This document shows positions 55,070 through 64,000 of a DNA stretch of 64,000 nt, in pieces. Within the stretch, counting starts at the first letter, position 1. The number at the start of each line of letters is the position of its first letter. Under the pieces are notes generated by a model, which was not told where the DNA came from, made no database searches, and saw only the letters and a list, made by a program, of their open reading frames with translations. Source of the DNA: Calonectria ilicicola. Taxonomy: Eukaryota > Ascomycota > Sordariomycetes > Hypocreales > Nectriaceae. Where the stretch lies: assembly GCA_020809705.1 (NCBI GenBank), contig CP085827.1:496001-560000 (forward strand), given 5' to 3'. The position numbers and the translations under genes were made by a program.

Positions 55070-56505
55070 ATGCACGTCATTATTATTGGTGGAGGTATGC
55101 CAAGAATCTGTCTATTATTTCCGGTTTAGATGTTAATCTTTTGGCTGATTTATAGGTCTTGTTGGCCTTGCAATTGCTCTAGGATTGCAAAAGGTTAGTA
55201 AGCATCCCACTTGATTGATGTATACTCGGGCTAACATACATGTAGCGTGGCATTTCCTACGTTGTTCTTGAGCGGCGTTCTAACCAAGAGCGCAACTGGG
55301 CGGTGACCATCACTTGGTCTCGTGCACACCTTGAAAACCTACTGCCTACAGAGTGCTATGAACAACTCGGTGAATGTTTACCAGATTCCTCCTGGTTAGA
55401 AAAGAAAAACAAACCAGAAGAAGTGCTCATCAAGGATGGAAAGTCTGGCTCTACCATGATCAAGATACCCTTTCCGGGCATTCTTCGACTAAATATCAAG
55501 AAAACAAGGCAGTTGTGGTCACGATATGTCAAAAACATGAAGGTATGTATCAATGATCACTTATCACTCAGTGGAATCCCATGCTCATACATCGTACGTC
55601 TTTGAGATTGTTGTTGCTAAGCAAAGGCCTGCCAATTATTTATAGGTTGGGGCACGCGTCACTTCTATTGAAATGACGTCCGATGGACCTGTTGCTATAC
55701 TTGATGACGGAACGCGAGAGCATGGTACCGTCCTTGTTGGAGCAGACGGGAGCGGCTCTTATACGAGGCGATGGTTGCTGGGCGATGAGGCTGAGCCCGA
55801 AGTTCTCCCCGCGAAAATGATCAATGTCAGTCTTTCGTACACGGCAGAGCAAGCATCCTTCATCGAAAGGAAGATACACCCCATTCTTGAGCTCGGAATT
55901 CACCCCAAATCTATGTACATGGGAGTCCTTCTCTTGGACAAGCCGGACCCTTCACGACCAGAAACATGGACCTTTTATCTTCTCTCATCGTGGCCAGATA
56001 CGTTTAAAATTGAAGGAGAAGAGTCACTGAGCCGGCTTGAACAGCTTCGACTACGAATGGATGATTGGGCGGAACCATTCAAATCGGCCGTTGCTTGGAT
56101 GCCGGATAATGCAGACATCAGGCCTGAAGTAATTAAGATTTGGTCGCCGAAGCCATGGAATAACCATGGTGGGAGAGTGACTATTGTTGGTGATGCGGCA
56201 CATAGCATGACTTGGCGTGAGTACCCAACTTCCATCGTTTTATTAGATGATCTAACTTTCTGAAAGATCGCGGACAAGGTGCCAACAATGGCTTTGCAGA
56301 TGCTGCCAACTTTGTGCAAGCCATTGAGAAGGTTGCCAAGGGTGATGATTCCCTCCAAAGCGCAATGGATGCAGTTGATCAGGATACACGCGCTCGAGGA
56401 GAAACCGAGGTTAAGATATCCAAGACACAAACGGAAGCTTCTCACAATCACGCTGAGTATTTGAAGAGCCCTGTCTTCAAGTACGGTGTGGACCCAGCAA
56501 AGTAA
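55070..56505 (+). CDS. FAD-dependent monooxygenase (salicylate/hydroxybenzoate hydroxylase-like)
   Basis: Predicted 389 aa from exons 55070-55094, 55156-55193, 55246-55542, 55646-56216 and 56267-56505. Hallmarks of class A flavoprotein hydroxylases: N-terminal dinucleotide fold HVIIIGGGLVGLAIALGLQ, second FAD/NADPH motif VLVGADGSGSYTRR (DG motif), and GRVTIVGDAAHSM (GD motif) followed by HRGQGANNGFADAANFVQ. The Arg/Asp-rich C terminus is short. Intron 3 is 103 nt, longer than its neighbours, and 8-10 residues expected between VKNMK and VGARVTSIE are missing, so a small exon may be hidden there. Such enzymes hydroxylate phenolic acids with NAD(P)H and O2; next to gentisate dioxygenase a salicylate or 3-hydroxybenzoate hydroxylation is a reasonable guess, not shown. 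Confidence 0.82.
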
Positions 56506-57099
56506 AGTCGTGTTGGGGCTATTATCTTCATTTGTGGGATTGCCACTATCGAGCTGTTGGAAAAGATCACCTACCATTACTGCTTGTTTTTGTACAAGTA
56601 CTGGCTTCAAAAACAGTCCACTAAATTTCGAATACAAAATAAATTAGGCTTCGAACTCTGGCAAATATTCCATCCAATTCTGCTGCACGCACAGACATGT
56701 TTTACTACACATACAAATAAAGATATTTAGCTATAACTATTGTTGGAAAGCTCTTCAAGGTAACTTTACAATAAATAACTTTATTTATTATAAATAAGTT
56801 TATATCCCAATAAATATTCAGACGAGCGAGCAGAGTAAATTGGTCTTTCGTGTAATGACTGACAGATACCACAACACAGTTATTGTCAAGTAGGCTGCAT
56901 CGTAAGCTTAATGAGGGAACACCCAAATACATCAACGGAGCAGTGATAAATCTTGAAATCATTCTTTTTAGTCGTAATTTGATGCCAATTTCGCATAGCA
57001 TTTACGTTGAGAAATCATGATGCATGAAAATAATTTAACCTTCTCTTATTGGTTCAAAGAATACCGTTCCTAATACTCGCTGATGAGATGTCCATCTTT
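56506..57099. other. Intergenic between convergent genes, nothing recognised
   Basis: 594 bases, AT-rich in the second half (56700-57000). One minus ORF (56705-57001) is low-complexity with no homology. Confidence 0.4.
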
Positions 57100-57701
57100 T
57101 CACAGGTCAGAAGGTTTCATATATTGCGGCCTCCTATCTATTAATATTTCCTTCTCTGGTCGAAAGGCATCAAGGCTATTCAAACATGTATTCATTAGCA
57201 ATCATATGATTTCTATAACAGTTGAACCAAAATGTCAACATTTGATAGAACACATACCCGTTCTCCACCAGAGACGAACGCACCATCCATTTGGTACCAC
57301 CATGATGCATTGGGACTGTCCAAAGGGTGCACCCACAACGCCCACAGAAGTGCTTTTCCTTGACGTAGCCACTTTGAGTCTTTTGAATGATCCAGACTTT
57401 TATCAATTTGTCGGGGTCGTTAACAACCACATCAGCTGCGTTGCAGCCAAGAACCTTTACGGTGCATTGGTCGCCAAGTCAGTGTATAATCTTCAAAATT
57501 CCGTCTGCTGCATACGGCGAGTTTTATAACTGAGTGTATATGTCACCAATGAATAAAACATACAATTTGACAAGGGCCACCGGCTCCCTTTTGGCAATCC
57601 AGGCAGTAACATTGAAGTACTTTGAAGGGGTCCTTGAATTCAAAATGGACGCCTCCACAGAGACAAGATCCATGATGCAACGAAGCTGATGAATCTTCCA
57701 T
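57100..57701 (-). CDS. GFA/CENP-V family zinc protein
   Basis: Predicted 136 aa from exons 57701-57564, 57454-57258 and 57175-57100. The family Cys pattern is present: GSCLCGGV near the N terminus, CYCLDCQKGAGGPCQI, and EKHFCGRCGCTLWTVP, giving the two zinc sites of glutathione-dependent formaldehyde-activating enzyme-like proteins. The C-terminal ENGLDAFRPEKEILIDRRP is joined by the third exon. The first intron acceptor (TAAAG|GTT) was chosen because the frame upstream carries a TGA; AACGCAG is an alternative. Many fungal members occur in secondary-metabolite or catabolic clusters and may carry out glutathione-linked thiol chemistry; the substrate is unknown. Confidence 0.8.
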
Positions 57702-58188
57702 GCTTATTAACTAAGTTAATACATTGACATAATTAACTGTATAATAATGTCAACTAAACCATTGGCTCTTCTTAAGGCATTTTTGGTGTGGCTCTAGCGG
57801 ATCATCCCCCGACTCACTTCGGGCCGCAAATCCGATCGCCCGAGCATCGGTTAGAATCAGTGCCGAGAGTAATGTAAGTGCAGTTAATGTGGCTAGAGTT
57901 AAACTTTCGAAAGAATTGGTTTTGTGATGTAATGAATATGAATCGAGTATTCCAATAATTAAAGAATTTTATTATCTAAAGACCTAACTACTTCATCTAG
58001 TGGGTCGATTGGAGAACTGCAAGACTATTCAAAACCTCAAATCTCTAGTAGAAAAGGATCTAATTAATAGATTTCAAATTGAAAGCATAATTCACATGAA
58101 TCATTTAAAGTCTTGGAGTGAAGATGTTCGTAAATTCTTTTTATATACAAACCTCCACCAAGGTCCGCAACCTGTTTCTTCTGACTAT
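57702..58188. promoter_or_regulatory. Promoter of the GFA gene
   Basis: 487 bases upstream of the GFA gene and downstream of the FAH-family gene. Bases 57797-57862 contain a CGG/CCG cluster with the inverted repeat CCGAT-N9-ATCGG at 57832-57850. The rest is AT-rich without ORFs of interest. Confidence 0.45.
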
Positions 58189-59228
58189 CTATTCTGGATC
58201 TGCCTTTGTCCAGATCATAGAGTCATGTTCAAAAACCATTTGGTTTTTAATAGACCCGAGGTGCTGAATCTTGACTTCAACTACATCTCCATCTCGAAGC
58301 CATCGAGGTGGGTTCATGCCTAAACCTACCCCGGAGGGTGTCCCGGTCATGATGACAGTTCCTTTCTCCAGCGTTGTGCCTTGACTGCAGAAGCTCACAA
58401 TATCGGCGATTCCGAATATCAAATCCGAGGTATCGGTATCCTGCCGTAGTTCACCATTTACAAATGTTTGCAATCTTAGATTATCCGCACATCCAACGAT
58501 TGCTGCTGAGACAATCATGGGACCGATGGGGGCAAATTTATCGAATCCCTTGGAGAAACACCATTGCGGCACGTTGCCAGCAAAGTTCGGGTCTCGCTGC
58601 CAGGACCGGGAACTGACGTCGTTACCGACAGCATAACCGGCAATATAGTCTAAAGCCTTTTCCTTGGGAATATCTTTCCCGGACTTGCCAATGTAGATGC
58701 ACTGTAACCATAGTATTAGCATAATTCCAACAACGTTGACTCTCTTCATTTGACACTAAAGTTAACTATTTCTTACCAGTTCACCCTCGTAGTCCAATTG
58801 ATCTTTTTGGGAAATGAGATGAATTGGTATGTCTTCGTTCCATGACGCAATGCTTGGAGAGCCTTTGATAAATATAGAGGGATAGGGTGGTGGGGTGCGT
58901 CCAGCCTCTCGGACTAGAAAGAAAACATTAGTTATGCTTCCCGAGGATGATTTGAGAATACGGCCATCGTACTATGTTTCGCATAATTTAGCCCAATGCA
59001 TTTAATAATGGGCACATCTTTTGGACTCAACGGCCCTACGAGCTCTGCGACCCTAGCCGTAATGCCGGTTGGTTGTAGCTCCGGGATGTTTTCACCACTG
59101 AGGATCTTGGCCTCAAGTAAACACGATGCTAACTTTGAAGCGAGTTCTTCGGCAGTATTAATGATAGGTTCACCAAAATATGTCTTCCCTCCGAAATCTT
59201 TGAACTTTATCAACCTTTGCCAAGCCAT
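58189..59228 (-). CDS. Fumarylacetoacetate hydrolase-family protein (probable fumarylpyruvate hydrolase)
   Basis: Predicted 301 aa from exons 59228-58973, 58913-58777 and 58701-58189. The catalytic domain has KCIGLNYAKH, PSIFIKGSPSIASWNEDI, the metal-binding DYEGEL (Asp-x-Glu-x-Glu type), AGYAVGNDVSSRSWQ, GFDKFAPIGPMIV, VNGELRQDTDTSDLIF and GTVIMTGTPSGVGLGM, complete for the FAH family. These enzymes hydrolyse C-C bonds of acylpyruvates. The adjacent, divergent gentisate dioxygenase makes fumarylpyruvate hydrolysis to fumarate plus pyruvate (or maleylpyruvate) the most likely reaction. The start at MAWQRLIKF matches family starts; the frame extends upstream to 59324 but that part has no homology. 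Confidence 0.85.
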
Positions 59229-59853
59229 GGTTGAAGGATCGTCGCAAAGGACTGAATGAGGGGAGAGGGTAGTACAGGTTGAATCAATCTTCTCCGAGAG
59301 CTTCTTACCTAAGCTTCTGTGCATATTTTATTGACCAAGAGAAGCTTTTTATTGCATCTATATCTCCATCAGTCAGTTGGACCAGTATTTACAGAGTGAC
59401 CTTTGTGTTGTATTTTTAGAAATCCGTCAGTAACATCGGATTTAGATCCCGAAGGTTTTATCCCGGTTACTCCGAAATCTTCCTCTAGTCAAGTAAATCC
59501 GTAAAGTTTGATTGCTATTCACTCACTCGGGAGCGTGAAACGAAATCCGACACCTTGGTTACACCCACGTGGTTTGATGGCATCCGACACATGTCTAATT
59601 TGATCAGTTGATTGCTTAGTAGCTGAGTTCCCTTTGACTGATGAAACGGATTTACTACGTACACAATTGGAACCAAAAATAAAAGAAGAATTGATCTGAG
59701 AGAGAGAGCATAATCCACCAAGTCGATAAATATATAGCCACGACCCCAACTGTTCCAGGTCATTGATATGCGCTTGCATCGATTCAGACTTCAGCCATAG
59801 TTAATTTCAAAACAGCCACAATAGTTAAATCGTCAAAGCAGTGCAGGGAGAAA
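59229..59853. promoter_or_regulatory. Divergent promoter: FAH-family hydrolase / gentisate dioxygenase
   Basis: 625 bases between the ATGs. It contains AAATCCG-N10-CGGATTT (59420-59443), a perfect 7-base-arm inverted repeat, and further CCG/CGG triplets at 59449-59475. A shared bidirectional control region is expected for two steps of one pathway. Confidence 0.6.
59420..59443. promoter_or_regulatory. Inverted repeat AAATCCG-N10-CGGATTT
   Basis: Seven-base perfect arms around 10 bases; CCG-N10-CGG is a classical Zn2Cys6 dimer layout. It lies about 190 bases from the hydrolase start and 410 from the dioxygenase start. Confidence 0.6.
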
Positions 59854-60949
59854 ATGGCTGCCCATTCTCTTGTTCAAAGCAAACATGACGATCAGGAAAG
59901 TCTACTTTCTAGTTTGCCATCCAAAAACCTTGCGCCTTTATGGACAGTAATGGAAGCGCTGGTGAGCCAGTCTCCCTCCCCAAAAGCAAATCCCACTATC
60001 TGGAGGTATGACGAAATACGACCAGACTTGATTAGAGCTGGAGAATGTGTCTCCGAGGAAGAGGCAGAACGGAGGGTGTTGATGTTAGTAAACTCATCGA
60101 TGAGTAAGTATTCCTACTGGACATGAGATTTGTTCCGAGTTTAACAGAAATATAAGGTGCACCACACACAACTGACACATTATACGCTGGGCTGCAGCTG
60201 GTGAGTCCTGGGGAGATTGCCCCCGCTCACAGACACACTGCCTTTGCCCTGCGTTACATCATTGAAGGCAGCAGAGGCTTTACTGCCATCGATGGGAAGA
60301 AGTTGTACATGGAAAAGGGCGATGTGATTCTGACGCCATCCTGGACATTTCACGATCATGGCCATGAGGGAGAAGGTCCCATGATTTGGCTAGACGGTCT
60401 CGATCTGCCATTATGTCAAGCTTTTCCAGTTAACTTTGCGCAACAATATCATGAGAAGCGGTTTCCGAGCCAGTAAGTCATTTTATATAGCTTATAATTC
60501 CTGGCTGTCCAGCTAATTATACATCAATATGAAGAGTTGTTCATGGTGATAAATCCCTTCACTTTCCGTGGGTGACAGTCAAGGCCGCACTCAGTGCTGA
60601 TCCTGAGCCCCATGCCATTTACCATTACAAAAAGGAGGACGGAAGTGACATTTCACTTACAATTGACGCTCGCGCTGAGCGGATTAAAGCTGGGACCACG
60701 ACAAATTCAGGTCGCGAAACAATCTCTTTTGTCTTTCATTGTGCCCAAGGCCAGGGATGGACCCACATCTTGGGCGCTGACGGCATTGAAACAACCTTGG
60801 ACTGGAAGGTAAACGACACGTTTGCTGTCCCTGCATGGTCAAGAATTACGCATGCGACTCGGGGGGCTGAAGATGCTTATTTATTTGCATTTACTGATGG
60901 ACCTCTGCTCCGCAGCTTGGGTATGTACCGGAAAGAATCATTGCTGTAG
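59854..60949 (+). CDS. Gentisate 1,2-dioxygenase (cupin)
   Basis: Predicted 326 aa from exons 59854-60103, 60157-60472 and 60535-60949. The bicupin layout is visible: the N-terminal LAPLWTVMEALV and PTIWRYDEIRPDLIRAGE are typical of gentisate dioxygenases, cupin motif 1 is APAHRHTAFALRYIIEG (iron ligands His-x-His) and motif 2 is GDVILTPSWTFHDHGHEG (third His). The C-terminal cupin (FHCAQGQGWTHIL, DTFAVPAWSRITH) is degenerate, as usual. The enzyme opens the ring of 2,5-dihydroxybenzoate with Fe(II) and O2 to give maleylpyruvate. All visible metal ligands are intact. It is divergent from the FAH-family hydrolase, the next enzyme of the pathway. Confidence 0.9.
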
Positions 60950-61332
60950 TAGCGCACGTATTTTATCCATACAAATTCAACATAGTACTCTCAATCTTTA
61001 TTTTACGGTTCATCTTGAGCAGAGAGTAAATCTGTGGAGCATTGGGGGGCAGATGGATTGAGGCTGTGAGTGACTAACCAGGAGGGTGCCTGATGATAGT
61101 GGAGGAAATGCTGGCAGACTGATCAGAACCACAACTTTCAACAGGGGTCCCAAAAAGGGAAAGCGGGCTCTCTAAAGAGCTTCATACCTAAAAAGCCGGA
61201 TCGTAAGCAATAGAGTGCTCTCTCGCATTAACTTTCACCATACTTTTATCCAAGGGAATATTTATAGAAACAGGTTCTTTGGGCAATCCAAAACTCTGCA
61301 GCACAGTTTTCATCCACTTTCAATTCTCCATT
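60950..61332. other. Intergenic, nothing recognised
   Basis: 383 bases between two genes on the plus strand; holds the promoter of the patatin-like gene. No repeat or ORF of note. Confidence 0.4.
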
Positions 61333-62508
61333 ATGCTCCGGACCGCCTTCAATCATCCCAATGGCGCCCGTCTTCTCGCTTTGGATGGAGGCGGTGTCAG
61401 AGGCATTTCCGCTCTGGTCGTACTCCATGAAATTATGAAGCGGGTTCAAAGGCGTCTCCGGCTAAAAACGCCCTGCCGGCCGGCCGACTACTTCGACTTG
61501 GCAGGCGGTACAAGCACTGGTGGTATCATTAGCATCATGCTGTTTCGACTTCGCATGACCACGCAGGAAGCTATTGATAGCTACAACGAGATTGCGCAAG
61601 ACATCTTCAGCCCCAAGATCTTTGGACGCGATGTTGGTTGGCTTGGTCCTAGAGTCCGAAGTGTAGTCAACGGCAGCAGGACCATTGCACGGAGTAGCCG
61701 CTTTGATGACGTTGCTTTAAGAGAAGCCATCGACAAAATCGTTCAGCGATATGGCCTTGATGATAGAGATAAGGAATTAAAGGGAAATGCACCGCTCTAC
61801 CACCCCCAAGCTGCCAAAATGTAAGCCACCAGCGCCATTTCCCCCGACAATTATAATGGCGGCTATAGGTTCCTCTGCACAACGGCCCAAAATAGAGCTG
61901 AGACTGTTCTCATGCGAACCTACCTGCATGACCATGAATACAACAGCTCCATTGTCAACGATGCGATGAAGGACAGCCATGAAAACATCTCCATCAGTCT
62001 TGCCACCAGAGCCACATCTGCTGCCCCGACATATTTCCCCGAGGTTCCGTGGACCAATAATGGTAAACATTTGACCTTCTGGGACGGAGGGCTTCTTAAC
62101 AATAACCCCATTGATCAGCTGTGGTACTCGAGATACGACCTCGTACCACCACATCATGCCCCACCCGATATATCTTGTGTCATTAGCTTGGGGACTGGAT
62201 ACATCAGACCTGGCACTCACTCGGATTCTTGGCTTAAACTTGCTGGTGTTGCATCATCCGTCATGGACTTTGCCACCAACACGAACGAAAAGGGAAAGGA
62301 TTTCTCGCGACATATGGGAAATCTAAAACGCAGAGAAGAGCACAAGAATAGTCTATACATTCGGTTTAACCCATCTCTTGGTAGGAATCCTATCGGATTG
62401 GAAGACTACACCAAGATGAAAGACCTCGAAGACATTGCTCGAAAGTATGTCAGAAAATACGATACCCAAGAGTACATTAAGAAGGCCGTAGATTCTATTG
62501 CCTGCTGA
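61333..62508 (+). CDS. Patatin-like phospholipase
   Basis: Predicted 375 aa from exons 61333-61820 and 61869-62508. The patatin catalytic dyad and oxyanion hole are present: LLALDGGGVRGISALVVL (GGGxR/K G oxyanion motif), FDLAGGTSTGGIISIML with the nucleophile Ser in GTSTG, and FWDGGLLNNNPI with the Asp of the DGG motif. NPIDQLWYS and VISLGTGY follow as in fungal members. The length fits a stand-alone patatin with no NB-ARC, TPR or ankyrin region attached. It likely hydrolyses acyl lipids in the cytosol; no signal peptide is evident. The intron was placed so that K-M-F-L is continuous. Its tie to the neighbouring catabolic genes is unclear. Confidence 0.86.
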
Positions 62509-62797
62509 TTCAGGTGCTGCTACCTTGCATGGAAGTAATGCTCAAAAGTGTCAATTTTCGGGCTATTATATAGCATATTGTATAGTATAAAAGGCAAGCT
62601 TCACTGTCTTAATTTGATCTCACCTCAAAATAAATTACAAGCGGATCATATGTCGATCCAAGTCCATGTGTTGTAATACATAGGTAAAGCGGATTCAAAT
62701 GACCACCGTCCAATAACCATACATTTACCACCCATACCACCTTTCTCGCTACCCCGGTTTGCCCACGAATCATCGGTGCAATCCGAATCAGTACATT

Positions 62798-62819
62798 GAA
62801 ACGTACTTTAATACGTTTC
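62798..62819. repeat. In int-genic inverted repeat GAAACGTA-N6-TACGTTTC
   Basis: Perfect 8-base arms with spacer CTTTAA, in the 3' flank between two convergent genes. Confidence 0.5.
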
Positions 62820-62929
62820 TTACGAATCCAGTAACCCTTTCAATGCCTGCCGGCGCTCTCATTAAGTGGCTTACAGCGAACCAATCGATGCTAGATTCAG
62901 GTACCTGACTTCGGGTGACCGGGAATTAA

Positions 62930-62947
62930 AAGCAGTCTAGACTGCTT
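62930..62947. repeat. 18-base perfect palindrome AAGCAGTCTAGACTGCTT
   Basis: No spacer; reads the same on both strands. It lies 110 bases from the other inverted repeat and could be a regulatory site, a transposon footprint or chance. Confidence 0.55.
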
Positions 62948-63190
62948 CTGTCAGGTTTTCTACCCCCAGGTTTGTTACCCCTCCCCTCGCTCCCATCGGC
63001 GATGGCATAATTCTTTTTAGCGAATGGACATGAGGTTCTATTTCACTGCAGGAAATGCTACCCAATTTGAGACCACGAGTGGCAGTAAGTTCGCTACATA
63101 CTGACTTGGAAAATCAAGCGATAGAGTAACCGGTTTCGCAATGATTTATAACTACAGTGACAAAATCTAAGGAAGCTCCGTCTCCGACCT

Positions 63191-64000
63191 TCATGTGCGC
63201 ACACTTGAATAGATCTCGTCCAGAACTTCTCGATAATCCCGCTCAATCACTTTCCTCTGTATAGTACCTTTCCCAGTCCGTGGCAAGGTTGACTTGGGCA
63301 CGACGATAATAAGCCGAACATCCTCAATACGCTCGTGAATATATCTACGCTCGTGGAATAGAGTAATTCGGCGGAGAATTTCGCTTTTGAATGCTAAATC
63401 ATCTGCCAACGATTCATCCTGGCGAGGCTCTACGAAGAGAGCAGGCGAGGGACGCCCAGCGCCCACAACAACGGCAGCGCTAATCAGGTCTTGGCCGCGG
63501 AGATCCATCACGTTATCCTCAATTGCTCGCGTATCGCAACGGAGCGAAATTTCCATTTTGATCCATTCATCATTGCGCCCCTTGGATATAAAACGCCCTG
63601 GTGCCACCTCGATAAATAGGTCGCCTGTTTTGAAGTCACCGCTCTCCTTGTCCCGATGGGTATAATGTGGGCAATCAGGCGCTTCTTTTGGTACCACAAG
63701 TTCCACTAGCTGGCTATCTGATGAATCAGGCACGGGAAGGAAGCGAAACGATGTCCCAGGATATGGCCGCAAAAATTGTGCTTCGGGGTCTGACCCAGCT
63801 GTTGACTGCATCATGCAACCAACCTCGGTGCTGGCAAATAGAGTAAGCAACTTGATCCCTTGCTGCTGGGCAAAAGCTTCCACTTCGCGCGCTAAAGGAA
63901 GCCCCCCATGGGCACAGGCGGGGAGGGCTCGGAGGGTGGCAAGTAATGTGAAATTTCTGCGGGATTCTCGAATGATGTCGCCAAAGAATGAGGAAAACAT
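63191..64000 (-). CDS. ANL-superfamily adenylating enzyme, C-terminal part (runs off window)
   Basis: At least 269 residues, stop at 63191, open to the window edge. It corresponds to the second half of an AMP-binding domain: HGGLPLAREVEAFAQQQGI, LLTLFASTEVGCMM (the adenylation motif A5-like step with TEVG), DFKTGDLFIEVAPGRFISKGRNDEWIKMEISL (YxTGD and GR.D..IK motifs, here FKTGD and KGRNDEWIK), and a C-terminal PRTGKGTIQRKVI with the catalytic Lys. The pattern is closest to fungal NRPS-like / acyl-CoA-synthetase-type enzymes that activate acids with ATP. No carrier domain follows in the window because the stop comes first. The 5' part and any upstream domains lie outside. Confidence 0.8.
   Translation of the reverse strand: MFSSFFGDIIRESRRNFTLLATLRALPACAHGGLPLAREVEAFAQQQGIKLLTLFASTEVGCMMQSTAGSDPEAQFLRPYPGTSFRFLPVPDSSDSQLVELVVPKEAPDCPHYTHRDKESGDFKTGDLFIEVAPGRFISKGRNDEWIKMEISLRCDTRAIEDNVMDLRGQDLISAAVVVGAGRPSPALFVEPRQDESLADDLAFKSEILRRITLFHERRYIHERIEDVRLIIVVPKSTLPRTGKGTIQRKVIERDYREVLDEIYSSVRT

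Larger units (their letters stand above)
62509..63190. other. Intergenic between convergent genes, with palindromes
   Basis: 682 bases. No ORF. Two perfect inverted repeats lie here (62798-62819 and 62930-62947), listed separately; they may be remains of a small mobile element. Confidence 0.45.

Noticed and set aside
1..64000. tRNA genes, rRNA and CRISPR arrays
   Set aside because: Looked for B-box-like GGTTCGANTCC sequences and regular repeats by eye; none was convincing, and CRISPR is not expected in a eukaryotic genome.

Overview
The window looks like an accessory, repeat-edged region of a filamentous ascomycete (Pezizomycotina). Evidence: most introns are about 45-70 nt with GT..AG ends and CTAAC/CTAAT-like branch sites; there are two Zn2Cys6 transcription factors, a Pth11/rhodopsin-type membrane protein, a laccase, ankyrin/CorA-like and F-box/ankyrin proteins; and one end is an extremely AT-rich block holding a retrotransposon whose glutamine codons have become TAA/TAG, as expected from repeat-induced point mutation (RIP). 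Species cannot be named from the sequence. No tRNA, rRNA or CRISPR array was recognised.

Layout. 1-4530: RIP-degraded Ty3/Gypsy chromovirus and further AT-rich relic DNA. 5.6-27.8 kb: widely spaced genes: an 11-exon ankyrin/CorA-like protein, a laccase broken by an in-frame TAG, an MFS transporter, a secreted five-repeat RAF/BTRD1-like protein, a Pth11-like receptor, an APH/choline-kinase-like phosphotransferase and an F-box/ankyrin/zinc-finger protein. 28-36 kb: divergent paralogues of both succinyl-CoA ligase subunits (alpha and beta) flanking a Zn2Cys6 regulator and a multi-TM protein. 36.8-61 kb: a dense metabolic block: class II aldolase, salicylaldehyde-type aldehyde dehydrogenase (apparently broken), ThDP-dependent decarboxylase-like enzyme, BBE-type FAD oxidase, luciferase-domain protein, Zn2Cys6 regulator, an unrecognised ORF, ABM-like protein, DsbA-like protein, FAD monooxygenase, GFA protein, FAH-family hydrolase and gentisate 1,2-dioxygenase. 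61-64 kb: a patatin-like lipase and the C-terminal part of an ANL adenylating enzyme that runs off the window.

How the genes may work together. The clearest pathway unit is the divergent pair gentisate 1,2-dioxygenase / FAH-family hydrolase, which fits ring cleavage of gentisate and hydrolysis of (fumaryl/maleyl)pyruvate. With the FAD monooxygenase and the salicylaldehyde-type dehydrogenase this suggests an aromatic-acid catabolic cluster (aldehyde to salicylate/hydroxybenzoate to gentisate to central metabolism). The succinyl-CoA ligase pair would sit at the CoA-activation or TCA end, but that link is inference. Four of five divergent promoters in the 36-60 kb block, and several single-gene promoters, carry inverted CCG/CGG pairs of the kind bound by Zn2Cys6 dimers, including three with the same 8-nt spacing.

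Main oddities: the clustered succinyl-CoA ligase alpha and beta paralogues; four GC-AG introns, all between 34.6 and 44.7 kb; two broken genes (laccase, aldehyde dehydrogenase); a secreted protein made only of RAF-type repeats; several 15-20 nt micro-exons. Exon boundaries below were derived by hand from reading frame, splice consensus and family conservation; they need transcript data to be final.
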